Under the pieces are notes generated by a model. It worked only from the letters and a program-made list of their open reading frames with translations. It was not told where the DNA came from and ran no database searches. Shown here piece by piece: positions 21,333-32,808 of a DNA stretch of 64,000 bases. This DNA is from Cynocephalus volans. Lineage: Eukaryota > Chordata > Mammalia > Dermoptera > Cynocephalidae. Position 1 is the stretch's first letter; every line of letters begins with the position of its first letter. The stretch lies in contig NC_084460.1 of NCBI RefSeq assembly GCF_027409185.1, forward strand, positions 63,314,501 through 63,378,500, given 5' to 3'. The position numbers were made by a program, and so were the translations under genes.

Positions 21333-22628
21333 GTAAGAAGGGACTTCAAAACATTTGTGGAAAATTGAAATTAAAAGATAAAAATATAAAATATAAACTT
21401 TATTACTCAACATAAGCTCTACCAAATTCAAGACACTTTTGTAAATGATGATACCAGCCATTTAATCCATCCCTGAAGAACTGAGGGTCCTGGGAATTTA
21501 ACCATGTCAATGCAGTCTGTTTTACATTATTAACTAAAGAAAAATGGGTGTCCTTTAAATTTTTTTTAAGATTAGGAAACAAAAAGAAGTCAGAGGGAGC
21601 CAAGTCAAGACTGTAAAGTGGATGCCTAATGATTTCCCAGTGAAACTCTTGCAAAATTGCCCTTGCTTGATGAAACAAATGAGCAGGAGCATTGTCACGG
21701 TAGAGAAAAACTCTAGTGAAACTTTCCCAGCTGTTTTTCTGCTAAAACTCTAGCTAACTTTCTCAAAACAACTCATAGTAAGCAGATGTTATCATTCATT
21801 GGCCCTCAGAAAGTTGACAAGCAAAATGCCTTGAGCATCCCAAAAAACTGTTGCCATAACTTTGCTCTTGACTGGTCTGCTTTTGCTTTGACTGGATCAC
21901 TTCCATCTCTTGGTAGCCATGGCTTTGATCGTCGCTTGTCTTCAGGATTGTACTGGTAAAGCCACGTTTCATCTCCTGTTACAATTCTTGGAAGAAATGC
22001 TTCAGGGTCTTTATCCCACTTGTTTGAAATTTCCATTGAAAACTCTCCTCTTGTCTGCAGCTGATCTGGGTATAACAGTTTTGGTACCCATTGAAGGGGA
22101 AGTTTGCTCAATGGGAATTTTTCAGTCAGAATTGTGTAAGCTGAACCAATCAGATGTCTATGGTGTTGGCTATTGTTTCTGTTGTTAATTGTTGGTCCTC
22201 TTCATTTAGGACATGGACAAGATATATTTTTTCCTCACAAACTGATGTGGATGGTCTGCTGCTGCGGGCTTCAAGTTCAACATGGTCTCATCCCTTCTTA
22301 AAACGAGTTATCCATTTGTAAACTGCTGATTTCTTTAGGGCATTATCCCTGTGAACTTTTTGTAAAGCAGCAATGATTACACCATTCTCTCACCCAAGCT
22401 TCACTATAAATTTGATGTTTGTTCTTGCTTCAATTTTAACAGAATTCATGTTGCTCTGATAGGGGCTCTTTTCAAATTGATGTCTTACCCTTCTTAGTGC
22501 CTCAAAAGAGATCCTGTTCAGACATGTATAACAAGTTAGTACAAGTTTATTTTGGTGCCAAAAAAAATTTGCAATCCATGACGTTTTTCATAATTTGCAT
22601 TTTCCATGAACTTTTTAAAGACGCCTCA
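21333..22628 (-). mobile_element. mariner (TcMar) element with decayed transposase
   Basis: The 1296-bp element is bounded by TA dinucleotides (21331-21332 and 22629-22630) that rejoin the split MLT1 LTR. The ends are imperfect inverted repeats: GGACTTCAAAACATTTGTGG on the left against the complement of CCATGAACTTTTTAAAG on the right. The minus strand encodes pieces of a mariner transposase. At 21806-22111 is a GDETWLYQYNPED stretch holding a catalytic Asp. At 21403-21678 is HPLYSLDLAPSDFFLF, holding the last catalytic Asp of the DDD triad. The frame is broken between the pieces and the N-terminal DNA-binding part is degraded, so it cannot transpose by itself. The length matches intact mariners (~1.3 kb). 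The family may also have produced the MITEs at 44766 and 55151. Confidence 0.88.
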
Positions 22629-22804
22629 TAGATTCTTCCCCAGAGCCTCCAGTAAGTGTGCAGCCAGCTGACACCTTGAGTGTGAGACCCTGAACAGAGA
22701 ACCAAGTTGAGCCTGTGTAATAACAATTTTGTATTGTTTTAAACCACTAGGTTTGTGGTAATTTGTTACACAGCAATAGAAAACTATTAGAAATTTTGGT
22801 TCCA

Positions 22805-22973
22805 ACGGCCGGCCCGTGGCTCACTCAGGAGAGTGTGGTGCTGATAACACCAAGGCCACAGGTTCGGATCCCTATATAGGGAAGGCCAGTTAGCTCACTT
22901 GGGAGAGTGTGGTGCTGACAACACCAAGGCAAGAGTTAAGATCCCCTTACCAGTCATCTTTAAAAAAAAAAAA
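22805..22973 (+). repeat. Dimeric tRNA-Ile SINE (CYN-like)
   Basis: Two tandem tRNA-Ile-like units are visible. The first has GTGGCTCACTCAGGAGAGTG, CTGATAACACCAAGG and GGTTCGGATCCC. The second has TTAGCTCACTTGGGAGAGTG, CTGACAACACCAAGG and GTTAAGATCCCC. An A-tail follows. The target-site duplication AGAAATTTTGGTTCCA (16 bp) is perfect, at 22789-22804 and 22974-22989. It inserted at the LTR/internal junction of the MaLR relic. Confidence 0.92.
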
Positions 22974-24916
22974 AGAAATTTTGGTTCCAGGAATGAGGTG
23001 CTGCCATAACAAATACCTAAAAATGTATCAGTGGCTTTGAAACTGGGTGGAAGTTGGAAGAATTTTGACAAACATCATAAAAATACTTACATCATCTTAA
23101 GGAAAGCCTAAAGTTCCTTGGACAAGACTGTGAGTAGAAGTCCGGACTTCAAGGATGCTATTAATGAGTGCTCAGAAGAAAGTGTGGAACACATTATTAA
23201 AAATGGAAGAGTAGGTCCTAATGATGCCATGGCAAAAACTGTGTACTGCAGCTATGTGTAAAGCAAGCTGCCATGCATATTGCATATATGCCTGAGGAGG
23301 TTTCTAAGCAAAGCTTTGAGTGCTACCTAGTTTTTCTTGCTGCTTATAGCAAAATGTGAGAGGAGAGAGGTAAGTTAAGAAGATAACTGTTAAACAGAAA
23401 GGAAATAGGAATGATGATTTTGAAAATTCTCAGCCTCTCCAGATGTCAAAAGATGCTGAAAGTCAGAGATGGCTGCTGAAACCATGGCATAGGGAAAAGG
23501 CTGAGTGTGAGACTGTACAATTTCTACTAAGAAAGACCCCAGAAAGATCAACCGGCAGAACAATTGGTAAAATGAAAGGCCCCTTCAAGAGATCATGCAT
23601 TCCTCATGGGTCTTCTCAATCACAACAGAGGTCCTCTAGGACACTTAAGGGCATGGTCCTCTATCATCTCAGCAGGAGGCTCAGAAAGAGAAGGGATTAT
23701 CTCAGGATGATCTGTGGATATGGCTTTGTCTAAGGAAGTGAAACCTGGTGAAACCCACACAAGGATCACAGGTTCTTCAGATGTTTATGTCGAGCAGAAA
23801 CATTCCCAGCTTGTACTTACAGAGACAGAGAAGGTATAAAAGTAAAGTGGGTCTCCCAACTTGCAGGAAGCAAGCTGATGGAACTACTGAGATGAAAACA
23901 TGTGCTACTTTCCATAAAAAGAAAGGATAGCCAAGACTCCGAAGTGCAGAGCTGAGAGTCAGAGAGTTTCCCCCCCCCCCAGGCCTTGAAACCTAATGGA
24001 GTTTGCCCAGTAGGATATAAAAACTGTTATGAACCAGTATCTCCTTTTTACTTTCCATTCCTCCATCCCTCTTCTGAACAGAAATGTCTATAACTGTTAT
24101 CCTATGCCTGTCACACCACTGTACACACACTGTTGGGGGAGGAAGTTTCTTTAGTTTCATAGGTCCACAGACAGGGAAAAATTGTGCTCGGGAGCTGTAT
24201 TTAATGGATTACAGTGAAGAACCTTATCCATACCAGATTTACAGGATTTGGATGATGTGATTGTGAACTTAGAGCTGATAAGATAATGAAATCTAGATTT
24301 AGATGATGAGATTTTGAATTTTGAGTCGATACTGTAATGGGATGGGACTCTTGGGAACCTTGGGATGTGATGAATGTAACGTGCATTTGGAAGGGATGTG
24401 AGTCATTGGAGGCCAGAGGCTGGACTGTGGCAGGCTGCATTCTAGGACGACCCCAATGACCCTCCTGTTGAATGTGGGAGGAACTTGCCAGTATGATGGG
24501 ATAACCCTCCCATGGTTATGTCATGCTGTGTGGCACACAGGAGTTTAAGAAAGAGATATTATATTATCCTTGGTGGGCCCGACCTAATCCCATGAGCTGG
24601 CGGGGTTATAGATGGATGGACTGAATCTGAAAAGCAAGTTGGAAATATTTGATGACATCACTTAAGCACCCACGCTCTGACCTTTACTGTATACTCCCCA
24701 GCTTTATGCCATAGCTGCCTTAATGTCTCCCCCATCAAACTGGGGTCCCCAGAGGAAGGGGCCCTGCCTCCGCCAGCAGCCTGCGGGCTCCCAGTGATGA
24801 CCGCCACCTGCGGACTTGGGGCTCTGGGCGCACGTGGCTCGACGCCTTTCCCTAGTCCTGCGCCCGCCACGGGCACAGCCCGGTCCCAGAGGAAGGCGGT
24901 TTCTCAGCGGCCTCGG

Positions 24917-25088
24917 ATGGCCGCGCGCCACGCCGTCCGCTCCGCCCAGGACGTGGCCAGCCCGATGGGGGGCCCCAAGGCCGGGCACTCAGGCCGAGGC
25001 TGGCGGGCGACCTGGGTGCTGGGCGCCGCCCTGCTCTGCCTGCACCTCCTGCCACTGCACGCCCAGGCCCCCCCTCCGCTGTCATCTG
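24917..25088 (+). pseudogene. Protease pseudogene, exon 1 (signal peptide)
   Basis: The exon encodes a signal-peptide-like N-terminus: a basic stretch, then WVLGAALLCLHLLPLHAQA, with likely cleavage after an Ala. Two in-frame ATGs exist (24917 and 24965), and the second gives a more usual signal-peptide length. The donor is TCATCTG|GTGAGT, leaving one base of a split codon that joins exon 2 as Val of a VCGKT motif. The surrounding 300 bp are GC-rich, so this may have been a promoter island. Confidence 0.75.
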
Positions 25089-25852
25089 GTGAGTGGTCGG
25101 GGCAGGGGTGGCCGTGGGGAGAGGGTAGGTGAGCCAACGTCACCCGCCTCTCTCGTGCCCCTCCCCCTCCCCCCGACCCCTGACATCTGCCAGGAGGACC
25201 TCGGCCAGGCCAGGACCTGCTCTGGGGACCTGGGAGGTAGGCAGCTGGGAGGCCCAGCCTTCATTCCGAGGGGAGGACCTGAGCGCCCCCTCTCTTCTGC
25301 TGGCTCTTTCCGGGTGTATCTCAAGCCTCCTCAGTCCCAGGGCCGAGGTCCTGCACAGGCCCGTCAGGTCGGGTCCCACACGCCCTCTTCATTTGAAGGA
25401 AAGTGCTGCTTCAGACTGGCCAATTGTCGGGCAGTGTCTTCCCTTCAGCCTCAGTGTGAGAACGGTGGGCTGAGCAGGAGGGCACAATCCCTTCAGCCCC
25501 GAGACCCTGAGCAGTGACATCCCTTCTGCAAGCCTTCAGGGTCTAGATCTTCAAACAGGGCTGTGCTCCTTACGTGAAATAAGGTCTGGGAAGAGCCCAG
25601 CGCCCACCTTCCAGCCTGGACCTCTGCCCCATGGTGCCATCTCTCCTGAAAGGCAGCCCTGATCTAATGTGCCTCCCCTTCCGCCATCCAGGTGGTGTCT
25701 TGTCACTTCATCCTGGGCCTTGCCTATTTCCCACCTGTGAGTTGAGAGGAGAGGTCATGGTGGCCTCTGCCTCTTGCTGATGGTGACATCTGTGGGCACC
25801 GAGGGCTGGCATCCTTAATGCAGGTACCTCATGACTGGATTATCTTCCACAG

Positions 25853-26028
25853 TATGTGGAAAGACCCGTGGTCCCAGATATACCTGGTGTGCGGATCCTC
25901 GCTGGCAATAAGGCAGCGCCGGGACGGTGGCCATGGCAGGCTGCTCTGCTCATGAACGGCAGACTCATCTGCGGAGCTGCACTCATCGACAGCAACTGGG
26001 CAGCCTCTGCGGCCCACTGCTTCCAGAG
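25853..26028 (+). pseudogene. Protease pseudogene, exon 2 (activation site and catalytic His), frame broken
   Basis: The acceptor TATCTTCCACAG and donor CCAGAG|GTGTGT are good. In the phase set by exon 1 the exon opens with VCGKT, the conserved Cys motif before the activation site. The activation and His part (RILAGNKAAPGRWPWQAALL ... AAHCFQ) is in another frame. The 176-nt length is one base too long to satisfy both neighbouring phases. The shift therefore lies between about 25866 and 25890. Activation would have been after an Arg before ILAG. Confidence 0.85.
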
Positions 26029-26454
26029 GTGTGTCTTCCTTCCTGGGAGCCCCCAGCTGCTGGGAAGGAAGGGAAGGGACACCTACAGGAGGGAAGCCTG
26101 AGGCGGTCAGGAGAGAAGGGGTGACAGTCGCCCCAGCCTCTTTGTCTGGGCTTTGTTCTGGGATAGTTTGCTGCCTGCAGGTGTCCCGGTGCGAGCTCTT
26201 GCCCCTGCTTTGGCCCAGGAGTCCCCTCCACTTGGAATACCATCCCTGCTCATCACCCAGCTGATCTCCTGACCATCTGTGACACATCTCCCAGGACTTG
26301 TACCCATTTCTCACTCTGGGGATGCCCCATTCCCACCCCAACCCCCTACCAAGATGGTGTGATTGTCTCAGTTACGTGCATATTACTTTTAAATAGCTAA
26401 ATTAATATTCACTCTAGCTGTGATTATCAGTAAATACTGGAAACAGATTTTAGT

Positions 26455-26600
26455 TCCAAAGTGACAGCTTCCAGTCCCTACTCAGGGTCTTGCCCATGAG
26501 ATCTTGGCGGGTCTCAGTTTCCTCCTGTGTAAATGGTAGTGAGTGTGTAGTGTCCCTGGCCATACACTTGGCACAGGCTTCAGGTATTAAGTCAGAGTGA
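26455..26600 (+). repeat. MIR SINE fragment in protease intron 2
   Basis: GGGTCTCAGTTTCCTCCTGTGTAAATGG, followed by CTTGGCACAGGCTTCAGG, is a diverged MIR core and 3' part. Confidence 0.65.
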
Positions 26601-27779
26601 CAGTCCCAGGGCCCCACTTCCCAGGGCCAGCAGAGTGATGGTCAGGGCCCGTGTAGACAGGCTTCTGCCCCCTCCAGCTCTCCACAGGCCATCCAGGGCA
26701 CACCTGCTGAGGCTCCTCTGCGTGGTAGCCGTCTGCACACTCTGGCACATTCCTCTCTGGAGGTGTCCTGGGACTCTGTGTCTAACTAGCACCAGTGTCT
26801 TTTTGTTACTTCCATAGAATTATGGGCCTACAAAGACACTACTGCCCCACCCAGGCTACAGCTAGGGATGAAGCAAATGGCCTCTGTCCTGGGAGATGTG
26901 AGGCAGATCGGGTCCCTCCTCAGGTGTATCCCAGCTCACGGTGCCAGAGGGAGTGGAGAGGACACCTTGCTCCAAGCCAGGAAGCCAGAGCTGTGGGCGT
27001 AGCTGTCCTTGAGTCTTCACTTGGGTTTCCCTCATTTCTTCAGCCCCCATCAGTGCAGGCCCCATGTGAGGCCTTCTGTGGGGCCCACCTCGAAGCTTCT
27101 CGTCCTATCAGGAACTACCTCGGTAGACCCTGGGGGCGTGTCAGGGGAGACACCACGGGTCCAACCAGAGAAGGGGCTTGGAGGTGGAGGGGCCTTGGGG
27201 GAGAAGGATTCGGGTGTGTGGAGTGTGAGTAGGGACAGCAGAGGCAGGACATGTGGGCTGGAAAGTCACTCATGTTCTGGAAACAAGGAGAAGTTCCATT
27301 CTATGTACTCCCCCATTTGCTCCACAAATAGTCAAGTGCCTGTCACCAGGTGGGGGTCCAGCCTCTGGAGAAGACAGTGTGTGAGGCCTGGGGAGGAGGA
27401 GCCTGGATCGTGCTGGCCTGGGAAATGGGGTCTTTGAGAATCACTCCAGGCCATGGGGCCTTGCGAGGAGTCTGCTCAGAGCTGAGAATGAGCCAAGTGT
27501 CTTCTCTAAAATGAAGGGGTGCAGTTTGATGTGCCCCCAACGTTTCCGTCCAGCACTAACATTCTCTGCTCCTTTGATTCTAGGGCATACCGGGAAAGCC
27601 ATCAGAAACCTTCAAAGGATAAATATCCTAAGGCTGTAGGGAGCCATCAAACCCATCTCAAGAGAAGGACTATTCAATATTAAGAAAGGAGGAGAGAGAA
27701 ACCCCTGGAATGATAGGCGCAGGGGGGTCTAGTTGCCTACAGTGCCGGCCCACCATTCAGAGGATCCTCCCCCCAACAG

Positions 27780-28054
27780 GTCCTCTCACCCATCTGACTT
27801 CCGGATCCTGCTAGGGTACAACCAGCTGAGCAATCCCTCCGAGCACAGCCGGCAGATGACAGTGAACAAGATCATCGTCCACCCAGAATACAACCAGCGT
27901 CACAACATGGGGAGTGACATCACCCTGCTACAAATGCACCTGCCTGTGGAATTCAATGCCCATATCCGCCCTGCATGCATCCCAGAGCCCACCATCTCGC
28001 TGCCCACTAAACTCAACTGCTGGATAAGCGTCTGGGGAATGCTCACCGAGCAAA
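27780..28054 (+). pseudogene. Protease pseudogene, exon 3 (catalytic Asp)
   Basis: The 275-nt exon is open throughout and has the acceptor CCCCCAACAG and donor CAAA|GTGAGT. It encodes RILLGYNQLS, the IIVHPEYN motif, SDITLLQM with the catalytic Asp, then IRPACIPEP and the CWISVWGML stretch that corresponds to the CWVTGWG motif of family members. The Gly of GWG is Val here (SVWG), a further sign of relaxed constraint. The splice phase joins exactly to exon 2. Confidence 0.88.
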
Positions 28055-29254
28055 GTGAGTGCAGGGCAGGACAGGCAAAGAGCCAAGGAGGTGGTAGACC
28101 ATGGTGGGGACCTTCCAGTCCTTCTACAGCTTCAAGGTTCCCTCCATCTGTGGTTCAAAAAGTCTCACATCTCTAAATTTAGGAGTCAGGGACTTGGGCT
28201 CATTGACTCTGAGCCATTCAGTATTCCATGGTTCTGAACACTGTTGGTCCCACCCTGATTCCAAGGTCCTACCTGTGTTGACTCCCTCCAGAGCCTCACC
28301 AGACACCACTTGAGCTTCCAGGGCATGGAAGGTGCTGGGCATCAGGGAGGAAATAAGGGCAGTCCTGCCCTCTGGCCTGGGACAAGTTGGAGAGCTCAAG
28401 AACTCTTACCTCTGAACCTCACTGCTTATCCCTCAAGTAGGACTTGACCATTCTCTCAGCTTGCTGGGTTTTTGCACATTTTTGGTTGAGAGAGGAGAAA
28501 TGTTGGGCAAAGATTTTTGCGCAAGGGTGAATGCTTTTGATTGAGGAAAATATAACGGTGAGTGAGAAAATGTAGAATATAAATTGGGCATGATTTGTAG
28601 GGTCATGATCTGGCAGAGTATCTCAGTGGAGGCACTTGGGGCAGGACTTTCCTTGATGTGCAGGCCAGCATCCCTGCTCCTGGTCGCTAACTGTCAGTCA
28701 CACTGACCTAGTCCTTAGAGCAGCTGACTCTCCAACATTTCCAAAGACACCCTCCTGAGATGGACTTTCACTCTCTAAGAACCACGATCAGGGCAAGGTG
28801 GATTTTCCAAGATGGGTCGGAGGGTAGAAGTTTTGAGCAGCAAGGGACATCACGGGCTGGAACAGCCACCAGGGCAGACAGCAGCTGAGGACAGGAGAGA
28901 CCTGGTCCTCAGTCGTCCTTCTCACTCCATGCCCTCCCCTGACTTTGGCTGCATGGCCTGGACACAGGCCTGGGTTCTGCCACACACTGGCAGCCCCTGA
29001 CAACACATGAGGGCCATTCATGGCAAGCACTGCACAGGAGTGAGCCGTTATCCCAACAGCACACCAAGGCCAGATCTGTGAGTGACATCTGGAAACAGAA
29101 TCCGAGTATCCACAGGCCAGGTGCTCCTTGAGGCAGGGCCATGTCCTATTTGTCATACTGGCCAAGTCCACCTGGCACTCGTTAGGAATGACACTGCTCC
29201 ACCCTGGCCAGGCCAGGGCTCCCACCTCCCTCTCTTCTCCCTCCAGCTGTGTCC

Positions 29255-29570
29255 GCATAGCAGTCAGAGGGATTGTTTTTGAAACATAAGGAGACCCTTC
29301 GGTTGTTTCCCAGTGTGCTTCAAATGAAACCCCAGTGCCACACCCTGGCTAGGAGGCCCTGCTGTGACTGTGCCTCATCTTTTTTACCCTTCGCTTCAGC
29401 CCATTTGCTGCCACACTGGTCTCCCTGCTGGTCCTTCCCACCGTGGGCCTTCAACTTTGCTCCCCAGAAGACCTTCCCCTGGTCTTTGTATGTCCTCTGA
29501 GAGGCCTCCTTACCACTGCCAGCTAGAATGGTCACCCTCTGTCAACAGACAGGCCTGGGAGGGAGTGGGC
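29255..29570 (+). repeat. L2-like fragment in protease intron 3
   Basis: CCCAGTGTGCTTCAAATGAAACCC, TGCCTCATCTTTTTTACCC and CCAGAAGACCTTCCCCTGG are arranged as in an L2 3' region. Confidence 0.5.
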
Positions 29571-29613
29571 TTCTCTCCAGCGTGTGTCCCCCATCCGACC
29601 CCTCCTTCCACAG

Positions 29614-29786
29614 AGTACCTGCCTGCACTCTTTGAATTGCAAGAGGCAGAGGTCACCCTCGTAGCAAATGACTAATGTAAAGCCTACTACCCACCACCCC
29701 GAGACCCCACCGGCAGCGATGCACATGGAATATATGATGATATGGTGTGTGCTGGTGACCTTTTCACAAGGAAGTCCTTCTGCTGA
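29614..29786 (+). pseudogene. Protease pseudogene, exon 4, with two stop codons
   Basis: The acceptor CCTTCCACAG precedes a frame reading LQEAEVTLVAND, then TAA, then CKAYYPPP and IYDDMVCAGDL. These match the QEAEV and DDMLCAG motifs of S1A proteases. The final codon before GTAAGT is TGA where members have Gln directly before GDSGGP. Phases fit exon 3 (A plus AG) and exon 5 (phase 0), so the exon assignment is secure although the frame is interrupted. Confidence 0.85.
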
Positions 29787-30199
29787 GTAAGTGGGACCGA
29801 CTGTCTCTCCAGCCGGAACTCAGCTGCCTCTCTCCTCCTGTGCCATCTGTGTCCTCCTCCTCTGTATCTTCTCTGGACCCTGCCCCCACTCAGATTCCTC
29901 TTCACAAGACTACCCCAACCTGAGGTGTCAAAGCCGGAAGGACAGAAGCCCCTAAAGAGCCCCAGTCCGTCCCATCCATTTCCTTTTTGTTAAAAATAAA
30001 TAAATAAAATAAAACATTGTTGAAGCAGAGCTTACACAGAAAGGGCATAATTTACAAGTGTACCATTTGATGAATTTTTAGAGACTGGCACATTCATATA
30101 TTTAGCACCCAAAGAGTCCTACTCATGCTTCCTGCCTGTCCCCAGCTCTCCTGGAATCGCCCTATATCTGGCTTCTAAAGCACCATGGCTTCATGTCGG

Positions 30200-30870
30200 T
30201 GCTTTATCTGAATGAAATCATACAGGATGTAAACTTTTGCCTGGTCTCTTTCAGTCAATATTATCTTTGTGAGATTTATTAATGTACCGTATAGTTTGTA
30301 TTGTTCATTCTTATTGCTGTATTCCACTATGGGGATACACTACAATTTTAGTTATCCATTCTCTGTTGGTGGCATTTGGGCAGTTACCATTTTAGATTGT
30401 TGCTAATAGCATTGCTGTGAATATCCTGGTGCATGTGTTTTAGTGCATATATGTTCATATTTTGGTTGGGGGTCACTCTGCCAGTGGAATTGCTGTGCCG
30501 CAAGATACTCACATGTTCACCTCATATAGATACTCTGAGGAGCTCTTCAACCTGGTTGTACCAATTTGAACTCCTGCCAGCAGTGGGTGAGAGTTCAGGT
30601 TGCTCCATGTTGCCACTAGGACTTTGATTGTCTGCCATTTTAGTTTTAATCATTGCATGTGATTTTAAATTTGCATTTCTCTGGTTACTACAGAAGATAA
30701 GCACTTTTACATGTTTATTGCCTTTTTCGTAAAGTATCTATGCAAGTTTTTTTTTTTGCCAACTATGCAGTTGTCTTTCATATTGTATCATAGGAGCTCT
30801 TTATATACTGCAGATATACACCCATTATTGAATATGTGTATGTATTATGAATGTTTTCTTCCATTCTGTG
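30200..30870 (+). repeat. Old L1 3'-region fragment in protease intron 4
   Basis: The order GAATGAAATCATACAGGATG, TTGTTGCTAATAGCATTGCT, GGTTGTACCAATTTGAACTCC and AGCAGTGGGTGAGAGTTC is the familiar L1 3' pattern, also seen at 3000 and 62300. Confidence 0.7.
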
Positions 30871-32493
30871 TAATCTTTCTATATCACGGTGGGGAGACTG
30901 AGGCTGAAGCAAGAGAGCACTGCCATAGTAAAGTGTGGAGAGGCCCTGCTATCCTCAGGAGAAGCTTTCCCCTTCTCCACAGTGTCCTCCCACAGCCTCC
31001 TCTCCCTCTCTTGCTTCCACAGCTCAGAAACATACTGCCACGAGTCCCAACATGAAATGCCCTACATGTACCCTCCCTGCTCCCTACAACCTACGCCCCA
31101 GCCAAACTGATTCTTGGCCCCCTCCCTAGCAGGGCTCACCGCAGGGGTGTGTGCACATGCTCTCTCTTGCTTTCTCAGTTCCTGTTCTGCCTCAGCCCAC
31201 TCCATCAGGCTCCTGTGCAGCATCCTCGTCAGATGCCGCAGTGGCCCCTCCTGTGTTTCCTGCTCTTTTCCTTGGCTGTGCCTCCTCCTCCTCCTGACAC
31301 CAAGGGCCCACCACTTGCTGTTTAACCTGCTTTTCTTGCCTTGCTCCATTTTTTTTTTAGATGGAGAGAAAAGTCTGATATGGCGAATTCCGTATGCTGA
31401 CCATTCCCTGCAATCCTTTGCCACTCCTTTTCTTGCAGTCATGTCCTGGCCACTTGTCCTGCCCCAACAGCCCCAGAACCATTTTTTCAACATCTGCACT
31501 GGGTTCTATTGCTTCCCTGATGAGTGTCTGCCACAGTCAGGCCTTGCTTCTCCCTCCAGTCTCAGCTCAGAGAAGATCTCCGATGGCCCAGTGAGAGCAG
31601 CCGTTCCCGGACCCTTCCCACCCTCTGCATGCCCCATTCCACAGGTCATATCGGCAGATGTGTATTTGCATGGACATGTTACCTCCATGTCCCCCGGGGC
31701 ACTGACTGCACACAGAAAATGCTTGGTCATGTTTATGCAGCAGATGGCTCGAAGGTGCTGTGTCCCGTTGGGCTCCGCTTTTTGGCCAGTAAGAAGGGGG
31801 CATTCCATTCATGATGGCAGGGACTTTCCCCGCTCAGAGCCCTGCCACATGTGCAGTCCCCAGCACTTTCTGGGAGCCCCCGGCACTCTTCTGTGATTCC
31901 AGCTGCCCCCCTCCCTTCCTACTGGACATGGGCACCCCTCTTTTTGCCTCAGCACATCCAACAGCTTGGCATTTTCTAAAGAAGCTTAACCAAGGAATTG
32001 AGTAAACACTAGTGACCTTAATAAGTCAAAAACAAAGGTGCGGGGGGGGATACAGTCCTGGGCTGAGGATTTGGGCAAAGGCCGCAAGCCAGGCCTCTAG
32101 ACACCCTGCAGGACCTCACGCAATGCCATCTCCCACAATAAGAAGGGGCTGGGAGGGCAGAGGACAGACATGTGGCTCCTGGAGTCCCCGTGTGTATTCT
32201 CAGAGGTCTGTGGCTGCCAGAATTTAGGGCCGCCCATGGTCCCCTCAGGAGCTTTGTGAAAAGGGGGCCCAGGGCCCCAACCTCAAGATTTGGATCCAGA
32301 GGGTCCCTGCTGTGTCTGGACTTTTTAAATATCCAGGTGATTCTTATGAGAACCACTCACTTAGCAGAGTCAGCTGGTGCCCACCTTGCTTCCCACACTC
32401 CATCCTGGGGAAAGAGAGGCCCCCTCCCATCCCCTGAGCAATGTGTATCCCTCCCTGTCTCACCCCCACCACCCATGTCTTCTATTTCCTCAG
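30871..32493 (+). other. Protease intron 4, no further exon seen
   Basis: A 260-codon plus-strand frame at 31114-31896 is the longest in the intron but has no domain, overlaps several frames on the other strand and lacks flanking splice logic. I treat it as chance. Confidence 0.45.
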
Positions 32494-32808
32494 GGAGATT
32501 CTGGGGGTCCCCTCGTCTGCCCGCTGAATGGCACCTGGTTCCTGATTGGGGTGTCCAGCTTCAGCATGGAGTGCAACAGATATGTCAGCCTCAGCGTCTT
32601 CACCAGGATCTTCTACTTTGCCAACTGGATCAATGAGAGGAAGAAGGCCACGCCCACTGCCGATCCTTCCTTGGCGCCCCCTCAGGAGGCTCCCTCTTCT
32701 GTGAACAGTATGGCCTCTCTGGGCACAGTGCACAAGCCTGGGATCTGCGCGGCTCTGGTGCCTTCTCATGTCTTCCTGCTGCTGCTCATCGTCCTCAGGA
32801 GGCTGTGA
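32494..32808 (+). pseudogene. Protease pseudogene, exon 5 (catalytic Ser, C-terminal tail)
   Basis: The exon follows acceptor TATTTCCTCAG and opens with GDSGGPLVCPLNGTW. It continues with VFTRIFYFANWI, the family's VYTRVSxYxxWI motif, then a Pro/Ser-rich linker and a hydrophobic end (HVFLLLLIVLRRL) before TGA. The exon itself is fully open. Confidence 0.88.

Larger units (their letters stand above)
20908..24615 (+). mobile_element. MaLR (MLT1-type) LTR-retroelement relic
   Basis: The left LTR starts TGTGGCAGGCAGAATTCTAAG at 20908 and ends near 22790 (GTAATTTGTTACACAGCAATAG). It is split by a mariner at 21333-22628, and without the insertion it is close to 590 bp. An internal region of about 1.4 kb follows, interrupted at its start by a SINE and carrying only broken frames. 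A second, truncated LTR starts TGTGGCAGGCTGCATTCTAGG at 24426 and fades near 24608. This is an endogenous retroviral relic without any intact gene. MLT1 is assigned from remembered LTR sequence. Confidence 0.72.

Noticed and set aside
25829-26341. 170-codon minus-strand frame over protease exon 2
   Set aside because: It is the antisense shadow of exon 2 and its flanking intron, with no domain of its own.
27584-27683. Possible extra protease exon after a TTTGATTCTAG acceptor
   Set aside because: The translation has no protease motif and no matching phase. Exon 3 at 27780 joins exon 2 in phase on its own.
31114-31896. 260-codon plus-strand frame inside protease intron 4
   Set aside because: It has no recognisable domain, overlaps several opposite-strand frames and shows no splice sites linking it to other exons.
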